DNA from: Bradyrhizobium glycinis | GTDB lineage: Bacteria > Pseudomonadota > Alphaproteobacteria > Rhizobiales > Xanthobacteraceae | Direction: 5' to 3' | DNA length: 64,000 nt | NCBI RefSeq assembly: GCF_016031655.1 | Contig: NZ_JACCHQ010000003.1 | Coordinates: forward strand, 124,001 to 188,000 | Part shown: positions 1 through 8,927 of the stretch, one piece after another | Layout: each line of letters begins with the position of its first letter | How positions within the stretch are numbered: the stretch's first letter is position 1 | Program-made: the position numbers and the translations under genes | The notes under the pieces: generated by a model | Seen by the model: only the letters and a program-made list of their open reading frames with translations | Told to the model about the DNA's origin: nothing | Databases searched by the model: none

Positions 1-292
1 CCGGCAGCGGCTGGTGAAAGGTGATGTCGCGCTCGCCGTCGACCACCATGACGCGGTTGAGATTCATCTCGCCCGGACCCGAGCCCCAGGCCGCGACAGA
101 GGCGAACGTTGGCACCACCTTCAGCGGCCGCGGCGTGAACGTGCCCTCGTTGACGAAGGCGAGCTCGTTCTCGTCCATCGGGTCAGCGCCGAGCCCGATG
201 CCATAGGCATAGAGCATGACTTCGCGGTCAGTGTAGGCATATTTCTGGCCGAGGTTTTTGAGGCCTTTGAGCTCTTCGTATCTGGCGGACAT
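1..292 (-). CDS. MaoC-family enoyl-CoA hydratase, N-terminal part
   Basis: Only the first 97 codons are visible; the 3' end lies beyond the left edge of the window. The protein opens MSARYEELKG, and a YAYGIGLGAD segment follows at residues 28-37. Both are typical of the N-terminal hot-dog half of hydratase-2/MaoC enzymes of the peroxisomal multifunctional-enzyme type, which hydrate trans-2-enoyl-CoA to 3-hydroxyacyl-CoA. The catalytic hydratase-2 motif would be in the missing C-terminal half. The gene lies downstream of a thiolase and a DUF35 protein on the same strand, so a role in degrading a branched, aromatic or steroid-like acyl-CoA is likely. The substrate cannot be told. A palindromic repeat separates it from the DUF35 gene. 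Confidence 0.8.
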   Translation of the reverse strand, partial: MSARYEELKGLKNLGQKYAYTDREVMLYAYGIGLGADPMDENELAFVNEGTFTPRPLKVVPTFASVAAWGSGPGEMNLNRVMVVDGERDITFHQPLP

Positions 293-345
293 GTTGCTTT
301 GTCTTCCTCCCAGTCTCTCCGCGAGCAGCGGCGCCCGTTGATATG

Positions 346-493
346 CCCTCTCCCCTTGTGGGAGAGGGCAGCACCGCCCTTGCAAGGAACTCACTCGGGT
401 GAGGGGTTGGCTCCGCAGTAACACTTTTCGTGTGGAGAGAGACCCCTCACCCGGCAGCCTTCGGCTGCCACCCTCTCCCACAAGGGGAGAGGG
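346..493. repeat. Palindromic intergenic repeat (CCCTCTCCCC family)
   Basis: Two long arms face each other: CCCTCTCCCCTTGTGGGAGA starting at 346 and its near-perfect reverse complement ending at 493. Nested inside is a second pair of arms (GGGTGAGGGG and CCCCTCACCC). It fills most of the gap between the DUF35 gene and the MaoC gene and could fold into a long hairpin in their transcript. It looks like a dispersed rhizobial palindromic element. Confidence 0.75.
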
Positions 494-510
494 TTACGTT
501 GTGCTTCGCC

Positions 511-900
511 TCAAGCCGGCGTGAAGAACGGCAGCGGGGCGCCGTCGGTCGGCTTGAACACCACCTTCACCTTCTGGCCGATCTTGAGCTTCTCGAGATC
601 GCAGTCGACGAAATTGGTCTGCACCGACGGCCCCTCCTTCAGCGTGACGTAGCCGATGGCGTAAGGGCCGGTCGGCGACTTCCGCATCAGGCTGTAGGTG
701 TAGATCGTGCCCTCGCCCGAGGCCTGCTCCCACACCGTCTCGTCGGAGTAGCAGAACGGGCAGATCGAACGCGGGAAGTAGTGCGCTTCGCCGCAGGCGG
801 TGCAGCGCTTGATCATGAACTTGCCCTCTTTCGCCGCGTCCCAGAACGCGGCGGTCTCGGGGTTCGTGACCGGTGCCGGATACTTTTTCATTTCGCTCAT
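511..900 (-). CDS. Zn-ribbon/OB-fold protein (DUF35), thiolase partner
   Basis: A 129-residue protein with a rubredoxin-like zinc ribbon, four cysteines at about 33, 36, 47 and 50 (CTAC and CPFC pairs), followed by an OB-fold rich in beta strands. DUF35 proteins pair with SCP2-type thiolases and hydroxymethylglutaryl-CoA-synthase-like enzymes and are thought to help bind acyl-CoA. The start was placed at the ATG that overlaps the thiolase stop codon by one base (TGATG), because the open frame upstream of it is antisense thiolase sequence. The overlap implies translational coupling and a complex with the thiolase. Confidence 0.9.
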   Translation of the reverse strand: MSEMKKYPAPVTNPETAAFWDAAKEGKFMIKRCTACGEAHYFPRSICPFCYSDETVWEQASGEGTIYTYSLMRKSPTGPYAIGYVTLKEGPSVQTNFVDCDLEKLKIGQKVKVVFKPTDGAPLPFFTPA

Positions 901-2057
901 CACACGCGCTCCAGAATGGCGGTCGAGGCGGCGTGGCGAACACCCAAGAGGCCGCCGGTGCCGTGGGCGATGGCGAGATCGCAATTCTTGACCTGCACCT
1001 TCGGATGCGCCTCGCCGCGCAGCTGGCGCACGGCCTCGAGGATCTTGGTCATGCCGCCGCGGTTGACGGGATGGTTGCTGCAGAGGCCGCCGCCGTCGGT
1101 GTTGAACGGCAGCTTGCCGACGCCCGAGATCAGGTTGCCGTCGGCGACGAACTTGCCGCCCTCGCCCTTCTTGCAGAAGCCGAGGTCTTCCAGCTGCATC
1201 AGCACCGTGATGGTGAAGCTGTCATAGATCGAGGCGTATTTGATGTCCTTCGGCGTGATGCCGGCTTCCTCGAACGCGCGTGGGCCGGACCAGACGCCAG
1301 CGGAGTACGTGAGATCGAGATCCTTGCCGCCGCGCGGGCCCTTCATGGCCTCGCCATGGCCGATCAGGCGTACCAGCGGCTTCTTCAGGCTCTTGGCAAT
1401 CTCCGGCGTCGTCACGATCAGTGCGCCGCCGCCGTCGGAGACGACGCAGCAATCCATGCGATGCAGGGGATCGGAGATCATCGGCGAGTTCAGGACGTCC
1501 TCGACGGTGACGACGTCCTTGAGCATCGCATGCGGATTGTACTGCGCATGATGCGAGGCCGCGACCTTGATCCAGGCCAGCTGCTCGGAGGTGGTGCCAT
1601 AGTCGTGCATGTGGCGCATGGCACACATGCCATAGGCATTGTGCGTGGTCGCCCCGTAGGCGGATTCGAAATCGACCTCGGCGCCGGCCGCGCGCGGCGG
1701 CATCGCGCCGGTGCGCGGCTTGCCGGCCAGCGTCACGAGCGCGATCGAGCATTTGCCGGCGGCGATCGCCTCGGCGGCATGGCCGAGATGGATGATGTAG
1801 GAACAGCCGCCGGTCTCGGTGGAATCGACGTGACGAAGCTTCTTGGTGTTCAGGCCGAGATAATCGACCATCGGCCAGGCGCCGCCGGGCGCATCGCCCG
1901 CGCAGAAATAGCCGTCGATGTCGTCCTTGCTGATCCCGGCATCCTCGATCGCACCCTTGGCGACCTCGGCATGGAGCTGGGCGGTGGATTTGTCCGGCGC
2001 ATGCCGGGTCGGGTGTTCGTAGATCCCGGCAATGTAGGCCTTGCCCTTGATGGTCAA
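900..2057 (-). CDS. SCP2-type thiolase family protein
   Basis: A 385-residue protein of the thiolase superfamily, closest by eye to the lipid-transfer/SCP-x thiolases that act with DUF35 partners. The nucleophilic cysteine is probably Cys85 in the TETGGCS segment. A SNHPVNRGG segment and a terminal AIAHGTGGLLG segment (the HGTGG version of the GHG motif) are also in place. The expected reaction is thiolytic cleavage of a 3-ketoacyl-CoA. It is the first gene of a minus-strand set with the DUF35 and MaoC genes, together giving hydration and cleavage steps of beta-oxidation. The specific acyl chain is unknown. Confidence 0.88.
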   Translation of the reverse strand: MTIKGKAYIAGIYEHPTRHAPDKSTAQLHAEVAKGAIEDAGISKDDIDGYFCAGDAPGGAWPMVDYLGLNTKKLRHVDSTETGGCSYIIHLGHAAEAIAAGKCSIALVTLAGKPRTGAMPPRAAGAEVDFESAYGATTHNAYGMCAMRHMHDYGTTSEQLAWIKVAASHHAQYNPHAMLKDVVTVEDVLNSPMISDPLHRMDCCVVSDGGGALIVTTPEIAKSLKKPLVRLIGHGEAMKGPRGGKDLDLTYSAGVWSGPRAFEEAGITPKDIKYASIYDSFTITVLMQLEDLGFCKKGEGGKFVADGNLISGVGKLPFNTDGGGLCSNHPVNRGGMTKILEAVRQLRGEAHPKVQVKNCDLAIAHGTGGLLGVRHAASTAILERV

Positions 2058-2220
2058 ACTTCAGTCTCCGCTCGCGTCTCGTCTTGTCTCTTTTTTCTGA
2101 ACCGCACCGGGCTGATTGGCAAGCGCGGAAATATTCCGCCCCGCGAGAGGGTGACGGGTCGGCGCAAGGGGAGCACTTGTGAAATCCCGGCCCCGGATAG
2201 GAAGCGAACCGCCTGCCGCG

Positions 2221-2309
2221 TCGTCATTGCGAGGAGCCCTTGCGACGAAGCAATCCAGAATCCATCCGCGGAAAGATTCTGGATTGCTTCGCTGCGCTCG
2301 CAACGACGG
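2221..2309. repeat. Palindromic repeat, GTCATTGCGAG family, copy 1
   Basis: The left arm starts TCGTCATTGCGAGGAG and runs through GAAGCAATCCAGA. The right arm is TCTGGATTGCTTC followed by GCTGCGCTCGCAACGACG. The arms are reverse complements with a short central loop. Two more copies of the same family are at 8009-8088 and 11042-11128. Confidence 0.85.
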
Positions 2310-2329
2310 AGTTCGTGGCGCTGACGGTG

Positions 2330-2760
2330 CTGTTTCACTCAACACCTGCGTGCGGGCACACGCCCGCATGCTCGCGGCGGGTTCGCCCGAGTTTTGCTTC
2401 CGTCTCGCTCCCTCCAAAAACAAAGGGCGCAGGGAAGACCGGGTGCCGACTGGCACCCACGGTCCGCTGTGCGCAAATTGCGCGAAGAACAGATGCACAG
2501 CGGCATACAGGTGAAGCCAAACATCCGGCCTTCCCTGCGCAGTGGCTTTACGGCTTATGTCGCGCTCTCCCCGGGGAGCGATGCACTATTGCCCCCGTCG
2601 CCTTGCGAGAGACCCGCAAGACTTGACGCACAGACCCCGGGCGTCAGGACCACACGATTTTGCCGTACGCGAGACCGCGCCCGTCGTGCGCGCGAGAGAC
2701 TCGCGCGACGCAGCCTGCGTCCACCGCCGCTCACCCCGCGTTCGTGACGATCGCGATACG
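2330..2760. repeat. Probable long dispersed non-coding repeat
   Basis: This stretch contains small perfect palindromes (for example GCGGGCACACGCCCGC near 2352 and CTCCCCGGGGAG near 2567) and tracts such as GGTGCCGACTGGCACC, with no coding signature. Its appearance resembles a long element seen repeatedly in Bradyrhizobium genomes, where it often yields spurious short ORFs. That identification is from memory of the pattern; only one copy is in this window. Confidence 0.4.
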
Positions 2761-2892
2761 CCCCTTTGAGTGGGATGAGGTGGCGGATGGATACGATAAT
2801 TCCGAATTTCGGTAAAGCGGAATGTTTTTGCGGATGAGGATTGACCCACGGCGTGGGTGTTTTGCCTGACGGGCAGCACAAGGGATAGTGTT

Positions 2893-2982
2893 GTAGGGTG
2901 GGCAAAGCGGAGCGTGCCCACGTCTTTAGGTGCCATCCGTTGAGATGGTGGGCACGGCGCTTTGCGCCTTTGCCCACCCTAC
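2893..2982. repeat. Palindromic repeat, GTAGGGTGGGCAAAGCG family
   Basis: The left arm GTAGGGTGGGCAAAGCG and the right arm CTTTGCCCACCCTAC are near reverse complements, with inner GTGCCCAC and GTGGGCAC arms. The element sits directly downstream of the oxidoreductase gene and may serve as a transcript-end hairpin. Confidence 0.8.
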
Positions 2983-2991
2983 GAAAGCGCC

Positions 2992-5900
2992 CTACTCCGC
3001 CGCGATCTGCCGTGGCGCGGGCGGCGGGTTCGCCAATTCCGCGGCGAGCTGGGCGTAGCGGGCCTTGGCGTCGTGTACGGCCTTCTCCTTCACCGGGCCG
3101 TAGCCGCGGATGCGGTCGGGCAGCGACAGCAGCTCGACCGCGGTGTCGATTGTGAGCGGCGACAACAGGCCGAGCACAGTGGCGACGTCCTTCTCGTAGC
3201 CGGCGATCAGGTCGCGCTCGAGCTTGCGGTCGGCGCTGCGGCCGAAGATGTCGAACGGTGTGCCGCGCAGGAATTTGAACTTGGCCAGCACGCGGAAGAC
3301 CTTCAGCATCCACGGGCCGAAGGCGCGTTTCTTTGGGCGCCCGAGCGCGTCGACGCCGCTTGCCAGGATCGGCGGCGCGAGATTGAAATTGAACTTGAAG
3401 TCGCCCTCGAACTGGTCGCGGAGCTGCTGCTCGAAGGCGCCGTCGGTGTAGAGGCGTGCGACCTCGTATTCGTCCTTGTAGGCCAGGAGCTTGGCATAGT
3501 TCACCGCGACCGCGCGCGGCAGCGCATCGCCATAGCCGCCCTTCGCGGCGGCATCGCGCACCTGGTCGACCAGCTTGCGATAGCGCTTGGCGAGACGAGC
3601 GTTCTGATAGGCGGTCAGATGCTTGGCGCGATGCTCGATGACCTCGTCCAGCGTCATCGCCTCCAGCGGCTTCGGCGCGACCACCTCGCCCCCGCCCTTC
3701 AGCATGTCGGCCAGGCGCTTGGGGTCGGCGACTGCGAGACGGCCGAGGCGGAAGGCTTCCTTGTTCATCTTGATCGAGACGCCATTGACCTCGATCGCCT
3801 GCTCAATCGCTTCCGCGGAGAGCGGCAACAGACCCTTCTGATAGGCATAGCCCATCATCATCATGTTGGTGGCGATGGCATCGCCGAGCAGCTGCTCGGC
3901 CGGCCCCGTGAAGTCGAAGAACACCGAATCCTTGTGCAGCGCGGTTTCCAGGAGCCCGTTCAGCTTGCGGGTCTGGAAATTGAAATCGCGGTTGAGGATG
4001 AAGTCGGCGGTCGGAATGACGTGGCTGTTGATGATGCCCCGGGTGCGGCTGGTATCGCAAAGGGTGATGGTGTCCTTGGCGACTGCGACGACCTCGTCGG
4101 CGGCGAGCACGAGATCGGCCGTGCCGGTGACGATGCGCGAGCAGGTCACCTCGGCGGGATGATCGGACAGGCGGACGTGGCTGAGCACCGCCCCGCCCTT
4201 TTGCGCAAGGCCCGACATGTCCAGGATCATCGAGGCCTTGCCCTCGATATGGGCGGCCATGCCAAGCAGCGCGCCGATGGTCAGCACACCGGTGCCGCCG
4301 ACGCCGCCGACGGCGATGTTATAGGGCCTGTCGAGCGTCGGGCGTGAAGCCGGCTCGGGCAGCTCGCCGATCTCGGCAAGCTCGGCTGGCGCACGGTGGC
4401 GCGGCGAGCCGCCGTCGATGGTGACGAAGGACGGACAGAATCCCTTCAGGCAGGAATAGTCCTTGTTGCAGGATGACTGGTTGATGGCGCGCTTGCGGCC
4501 GAACTCGGTCTCCAGTGGCTCGACCGAGATGCAGTTCGACTGCACCGAGCAATCGCCGCAGCCTTCGCAGACGGCCGGATTGATCATGACGCGGCGCGGC
4601 GGATCCTCCATCAGGCCGCGCTTGCGGCGGCGGCGCTTCTCGGCGGCGCAGGTCTGCACGAACACGATCGCCGAGGTGCCCTTGTATTCGCGGCACATCT
4701 TCATGACGCTGTCGAGCTCGTCGCGGTGATACTTCTTCACGCCGGGCGCGATGGTATCGGCCGGGTAAGCGTCCGGGTTTTCCGAGACCAGATAGAGCTC
4801 GCGGATGCCTTCGGCGTAAAGCTGCTGGGTGATCTGCTGCGGCGAGAGATCGCCGTCGTGACGCTGGCCACCGGTCATCGCCACGGCGTCGTTGTAGAGG
4901 ATCTTGTAGGTGATGTTGGCTTTGGAGGCGATCGCCTGGCGGATGGCGAGAATGCCGGAGTGGAAGTAGGTGCCGTCGCCGAGATTGGCGAAGATGTGGT
5001 TCTCGTTGGTGAAGGGCGCGATGCCGACCCAGGGCACGCCCTCGCCGCCCATATGCGTGAAGGTCTCGGTCGAGCGGTCCATCCACAGCGCCATGAAATG
5101 GCAGCCAATGCCGGCCATGGCACGGCTGCCTTCAGGGACTTTCGTCGAGGTATTGTGGGGACAGCCGGAGCAGAAATACGGAGTTCGGGAGACAGGGGCG
5201 ACCGCCTGCATCTGGGTCGCTTGGCGGCCGTTGAACCAGTCGGCCTTGGCGCGGAGCATCGAAGCGATTTCAGGGTTGAGATCAAGTCGAAGCAGCCGCT
5301 CGGTGAGCGAGGTCGCGAGCGAGGCGACGCTGAGCTCTGCGGCGAAGGTTAAAAAGCGCTTGTCGTGTTCGTCCATCTTGCCGACGATGCGCGGGCGCAC
5401 ATCGTCGCGCCAGTTGAACAGCTCCTGCTTGACCTGGTTCTCGACGATCTCGCGGCGTTCCTCGACGATGAAGATCTCTTCGAGGCCGACCGCGAAGTTG
5501 CGCACGCCCTCCGGCTCCAGCGGCCAGGGCATGCCGATCTTGTAGAGGCGCAAGCCGATCTTGGCGGCGACCTCCTCGGTGATCCCTAGCTCGCGCAGCG
5601 CCTGGCGCACGTCCTCGTAGCTCTTGCCGGAGGCCATGATGCCGTAGCGCGCGTTCGGCGAATCCATGGTGACGCGGTTGACCTTGTTGGCACGCGCAAA
5701 GGCGATGGCGGCAAAGCCCTTGTAGTCCTGCAGGCGGCGGTCCTGCTCGAAGCGGTCGTCGGGCCAGCGCAGGTTGAGCCCGCCGGGCGGCAGCTCGAAA
5801 TCGGTGGGGATGATGAACGGCTTCATCTCGTCGGTGAGGTCGATCTCGGCGGTGGTCTCCACCGTCTCCGTGATCACCTTCATGCCGACCCAGCAGCCGG

Positions 5901-6483
5901 AATAGCGCGACATCGCGATGCCGAGCAGACCCATCTCGATCATCTCGTGGATGCTCGAGGGATAGAGATACGGCATCAGCGCCGAGATGAAGGCATGGTC
6001 GGACTGATGCGGGACGGTGGAGGATTTTGCGCCGTGGTCGTCGCCGGCAAGGCAGAGCACGCCGCCGTTCTTGGCCGAGCCCGCGGCATTGCCGTGGCGG
6101 AAGACGTCGCCGCAGCGGTCAACGCCCGGGCCCTTGCCGTACCAGATGCCGACCACGCCGTCGTATTTGGCGCCCGGCGAGAGGTTGAGCTGCTGCGAGC
6201 CCCACACCGCGGTCGCGGCGAGGTCCTCGTTCACGCCCGGCTGGAACTTGATGTTGTACTGCTCGAGATGCTTGCGGGCGGCGAGCAGCTGCTGGTCGTA
6301 GCCGCCGAGCGGCGAGCCGCGATAGCCGGAGATGAAGCCCGCGGTGTTGAGGCCGTTGGCGCGGTCGCGCCGGATCTGGGCCATCGGCAAGCGGACCAGG
6401 GCCTGGATGCCCGTGGTGAAGACGTGTCCGGTCTGCTGGGTGTACTTTTGATCGAGACTGATCGGACCCTGGTTGATGCCCAT
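2992..6483 (-). CDS. Indolepyruvate ferredoxin oxidoreductase, fused alpha/beta
   Basis: A 1163-residue single-chain enzyme of the 2-oxoacid:ferredoxin oxidoreductase family that oxidatively decarboxylates aryl pyruvates to aryl-acetyl-CoA. The N-terminal part has the pyrimidine-binding and TPP-binding halves. In the middle is a ferredoxin-like cluster with CEGCGDC and further cysteines for Fe-S centres, although the cluster is degenerate. The C-terminal part opens with GGVGGTGVLTIG, the glycine-rich gamma-subunit motif, and ends in a DUF6537-like region. The length agrees with the fused form found in alphaproteobacteria, as opposed to separate IorA and IorB. It stands alone, with no paired regulator or ferredoxin gene nearby. 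Confidence 0.92.
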   Translation of the reverse strand: MGINQGPISLDQKYTQQTGHVFTTGIQALVRLPMAQIRRDRANGLNTAGFISGYRGSPLGGYDQQLLAARKHLEQYNIKFQPGVNEDLAATAVWGSQQLNLSPGAKYDGVVGIWYGKGPGVDRCGDVFRHGNAAGSAKNGGVLCLAGDDHGAKSSTVPHQSDHAFISALMPYLYPSSIHEMIEMGLLGIAMSRYSGCWVGMKVITETVETTAEIDLTDEMKPFIIPTDFELPPGGLNLRWPDDRFEQDRRLQDYKGFAAIAFARANKVNRVTMDSPNARYGIMASGKSYEDVRQALRELGITEEVAAKIGLRLYKIGMPWPLEPEGVRNFAVGLEEIFIVEERREIVENQVKQELFNWRDDVRPRIVGKMDEHDKRFLTFAAELSVASLATSLTERLLRLDLNPEIASMLRAKADWFNGRQATQMQAVAPVSRTPYFCSGCPHNTSTKVPEGSRAMAGIGCHFMALWMDRSTETFTHMGGEGVPWVGIAPFTNENHIFANLGDGTYFHSGILAIRQAIASKANITYKILYNDAVAMTGGQRHDGDLSPQQITQQLYAEGIRELYLVSENPDAYPADTIAPGVKKYHRDELDSVMKMCREYKGTSAIVFVQTCAAEKRRRRKRGLMEDPPRRVMINPAVCEGCGDCSVQSNCISVEPLETEFGRKRAINQSSCNKDYSCLKGFCPSFVTIDGGSPRHRAPAELAEIGELPEPASRPTLDRPYNIAVGGVGGTGVLTIGALLGMAAHIEGKASMILDMSGLAQKGGAVLSHVRLSDHPAEVTCSRIVTGTADLVLAADEVVAVAKDTITLCDTSRTRGIINSHVIPTADFILNRDFNFQTRKLNGLLETALHKDSVFFDFTGPAEQLLGDAIATNMMMMGYAYQKGLLPLSAEAIEQAIEVNGVSIKMNKEAFRLGRLAVADPKRLADMLKGGGEVVAPKPLEAMTLDEVIEHRAKHLTAYQNARLAKRYRKLVDQVRDAAAKGGYGDALPRAVAVNYAKLLAYKDEYEVARLYTDGAFEQQLRDQFEGDFKFNFNLAPPILASGVDALGRPKKRAFGPWMLKVFRVLAKFKFLRGTPFDIFGRSADRKLERDLIAGYEKDVATVLGLLSPLTIDTAVELLSLPDRIRGYGPVKEKAVHDAKARYAQLAAELANPPPAPRQIAAE

Positions 6484-6765
6484 CTTGTCCTCGCTTGCGC
6501 CCTGTTCAGGTCTTGCTGACTTAAGTCGTTGCCTGCCCGTTGTTTTTAGCTAGGGCGCGCCGACCACCTCCGCCACTCTATGTCGGATATTTCATGATCC
6601 GCATCAGAAATCTGGACCAAAGGACACGCCGGGCAAAAATCGCAATTTCGTGGCCTGAAACACGCATGGCGTTTTCAGTTTGTGTCACCATACCCGGGTC
6701 GTTGCGAAATGAATCGACGCTTCCCTGACGCGGGTGGGGTCGATGGGTCGCAGGAGAGGCTTTCG

Positions 6766-7992
6766 ATGCGGACGATTCTGACCGGCCTCGCGCTGGTAGG
6801 CCTGGCGTTGTGCAGTGCGGATGGAAGCGCGGCCGGCGCCGCCGGACCATCGCCCGAGCTGATCGCCTATGGCAAGGCGCTGGTCGAGGCCGGCGACTGC
6901 GCGGGCTGCCACACCGCCGATCCGGCAAAACCGTTCGCGGGCGGCAAGCGCATCGACACGCCCTTTGGCGCGATCTATGCGCCGAACCTGACGCCGGACC
7001 GCGACACCGGCATCGGCGGCTGGACGGATGCCGATTTCACCCGCGCCTTGCGCACCGGCATCGCGCCCGACGGCTCGAACTATTACCCGGCGTTTCCCTA
7101 CCCCTACTTCACGAAGATGACGAAGGACGACACGCTGGCGATCCGCGCCTATCTCGGCACGCTGGCGCCCGTCGCCAGCCGCAACAAGCCGCCGGAGCTG
7201 CGCTGGCCGTTCGGCTATCGCGGCCTGATGCGGCTCTGGAACGCGATGTACTTCAAGCCCGGCCTGTTCGAGCCGGACCAGACCAAGAGCGCGGCCTGGA
7301 ACAGAGGCGGCTACCTGGTCACCGGGCTCGGTCATTGCGGCGCCTGCCACACCCCGAAGAATTATTTCGGCGCCGACCGCGAGGCGCAGGCGCTGTCCGG
7401 CAACGAGGTCGGCGGCTGGTTCGCACCGCGGCTCGATGGCGCCGCGCGCACCGGGCTGAAATCGTGGAGCGAGGCTGATATCACGGAGTACCTGCAAAGC
7501 GGGCGCAACGCCAAAAGCCACGCCGGCGGGCCGATGGCGGAGGTCGTCGTCAACTCGACCTCGAAGATGAGCGATGCCGACGGGCGCGCGATCGCGACCT
7601 ATCTGAAGAGCCTGCCGCCGGCCCGTCGCGAGACCATCGTAACGCCGCCGGACGCAGCCGAGATGAAGGCCGGCCAGGCGGTCTACGCAAGACTCTGCGT
7701 CGCCTGCCACGAGGCCGACGGCACAGGCAGCCCGCGCATCTACCCGCCGCTGCCGGGCAATGCGCTGCTGCAATCGGTCAATCCGTCCTCGACCTTGCGC
7801 ATCATCCTCGACGGTGCTCACACCGTGACGACGCCGCGCGCGCCGAACACCGGCGAGATGCCAGCTTACGCCAAGCAGCTGTCCGACGGCGAGATCGCCG
7901 CGGTGACGAACTACATCCGCAATTCCTGGGGCAATGCAGGCCCGCTGGTGACGCCGGCACAGGTGGCGAAGGCGAGGAAGGAGCAGCCGTAG
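6766..7992 (+). CDS. Secreted tri-heme c-type cytochrome
   Basis: A 408-residue protein with a signal peptide (MRTILTGLALVGLALCSADG) and three CxxCH haem c sites at about residues 45-49, 191-195 and 311-315. This is the layout of the cytochrome subunit of membrane-bound alcohol, gluconate or aldehyde dehydrogenases, which passes electrons from a periplasmic dehydrogenase to the quinone pool or oxidase. The start chosen is ATG 6766, preceded by AGGAGAGG at a good distance; the frame is open further upstream but without signals. No flavin or PQQ dehydrogenase gene lies next to it, so its partner must be elsewhere. Confidence 0.9.
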   Translation: MRTILTGLALVGLALCSADGSAAGAAGPSPELIAYGKALVEAGDCAGCHTADPAKPFAGGKRIDTPFGAIYAPNLTPDRDTGIGGWTDADFTRALRTGIAPDGSNYYPAFPYPYFTKMTKDDTLAIRAYLGTLAPVASRNKPPELRWPFGYRGLMRLWNAMYFKPGLFEPDQTKSAAWNRGGYLVTGLGHCGACHTPKNYFGADREAQALSGNEVGGWFAPRLDGAARTGLKSWSEADITEYLQSGRNAKSHAGGPMAEVVVNSTSKMSDADGRAIATYLKSLPPARRETIVTPPDAAEMKAGQAVYARLCVACHEADGTGSPRIYPPLPGNALLQSVNPSSTLRIILDGAHTVTTPRAPNTGEMPAYAKQLSDGEIAAVTNYIRNSWGNAGPLVTPAQVAKARKEQP

Positions 7993-8008
7993 CTCACCGC
8001 TGCCTCCT

Positions 8009-8088
8009 CGTCATTGCGAGCGCAGCGAAGCAATCCAGAGTCCCTCCGAGGAAAGATTCTGGATTGCTTCGCTTCGCTCGCAATGACG
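8009..8088. repeat. Palindromic repeat, GTCATTGCGAG family, copy 2
   Basis: An almost perfect inverted repeat, CGTCATTGCGAGCGCAGCGA on the left and TCGCTTCGCTCGCAATGACG on the right, between two convergent genes. It may form the shared transcript-end hairpin of the cytochrome and channel genes. Confidence 0.88.
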
Positions 8089-8116
8089 ATGTGGATGAAG
8101 TGAGGCGACGTAACCA

Positions 8117-8761
8117 CTATCGCTCCTCATCCCCCGTAAACACAAATTTCGGCATCTCCCATTTGTAGCGCACCGCAAACAGGCGGAAGCTGATGCCGAG
8201 GACGAAGGTCAGGATGGTCCAGAGCTCCGCATTGAGCTTGAGACCGAACGCGGTCGCATAGAACAACCCCGTCACCACCGAGACGCTCGCATAGAGCTCG
8301 GAGCGAAACAGCAACGGCACGTCGTTGCAGAGCACGTCGCGCAGCACACCGCCGGCGCAGCCCGTGACCATGCCCGAGACGATGACGATCGGCAGCGAAG
8401 CATCCATCTGCCAGGCCACGTCACAGCCGGTCATGGTGAAGACGACGAGACCGATGGCATCGAGCACGATGAAGGCGACCTTCAGCCGGTGCACCAGACG
8501 CGCAAACAGGATGGTGAGGAAGGCGGCACCGCCGGCGAGCGCGAGATAGATCGGGTTCTGTACCCAGGCTAGCGGATAATGTCCGAGGAAGAGATCGCGC
8601 AACGTGCCGCCGCCGAGCGCGGTGATGCAGCCGAGGAAGCAGACGCCCAGCCAATCCATGCTGCGGCGTCCGGCGGCGAGCGCAGCCGTCATGCCCTGCG
8701 CGGCCACCGCGACCAAGGACAGGAAATGCAGCACGCTATCCGTAGGCGGCAGGCTCCACAT
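8117..8761 (-). CDS. TRIC-type cation channel family membrane protein (UPF0126)
   Basis: A 214-residue, very hydrophobic protein with about seven membrane segments and an internal duplication. Each half carries the family signature: GGGTLRDL in the first and AGGVLRDVL in the second. Prokaryotic members related to the TRIC channels conduct monovalent cations across the inner membrane as trimers. The start was set at ATG 8761, which has GGGGAGAAGG about ten bases upstream; the frame stays open to 8887, but that extension has no family resemblance. It is convergent with the cytochrome gene. Confidence 0.9.
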   Translation of the reverse strand: MWSLPPTDSVLHFLSLVAVAAQGMTAALAAGRRSMDWLGVCFLGCITALGGGTLRDLFLGHYPLAWVQNPIYLALAGGAAFLTILFARLVHRLKVAFIVLDAIGLVVFTMTGCDVAWQMDASLPIVIVSGMVTGCAGGVLRDVLCNDVPLLFRSELYASVSVVTGLFYATAFGLKLNAELWTILTFVLGISFRLFAVRYKWEMPKFVFTGDEER

Positions 8762-8927
8762 CGCCGTGTTCCTTCTCCCCGCCATGGAACTCGAAGCGCC
8801 GGGAATTCGACAGAACAGGTTCCCGATTCCCCGGATTGGGGCAATATGCGACGAAAGCATCAGGTGGCGCGGAACAGAACCTCGCACCTGAGGGTTGTCC
8901 CGGGGTCATAACCGAGGAGACCAATCG

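Larger units (their letters stand above)
2058..2991. other. 934-bp gene-free region made mostly of repeats
   Basis: No convincing gene is present. The stretch holds a palindromic element (2221-2309), a long low-coding segment with small internal palindromes (about 2330-2760), and another palindromic element (2893-2982) that ends just short of the indolepyruvate oxidoreductase stop codon. Short open frames here on both strands have no start signals and read like translated repeat. Confidence 0.6.

Noticed and set aside
873..2324. Plus-strand open frame opposite the thiolase
   Set aside because: Antisense shadow; it runs into the palindromic repeat at its end.
2061..2498. Short open frames within the repeat region, on both strands
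   Set aside because: They are translations of palindromic and dispersed repeats.
2962..4347. Plus-strand open frame opposite the indolepyruvate oxidoreductase
   Set aside because: Antisense shadow without a start signal.
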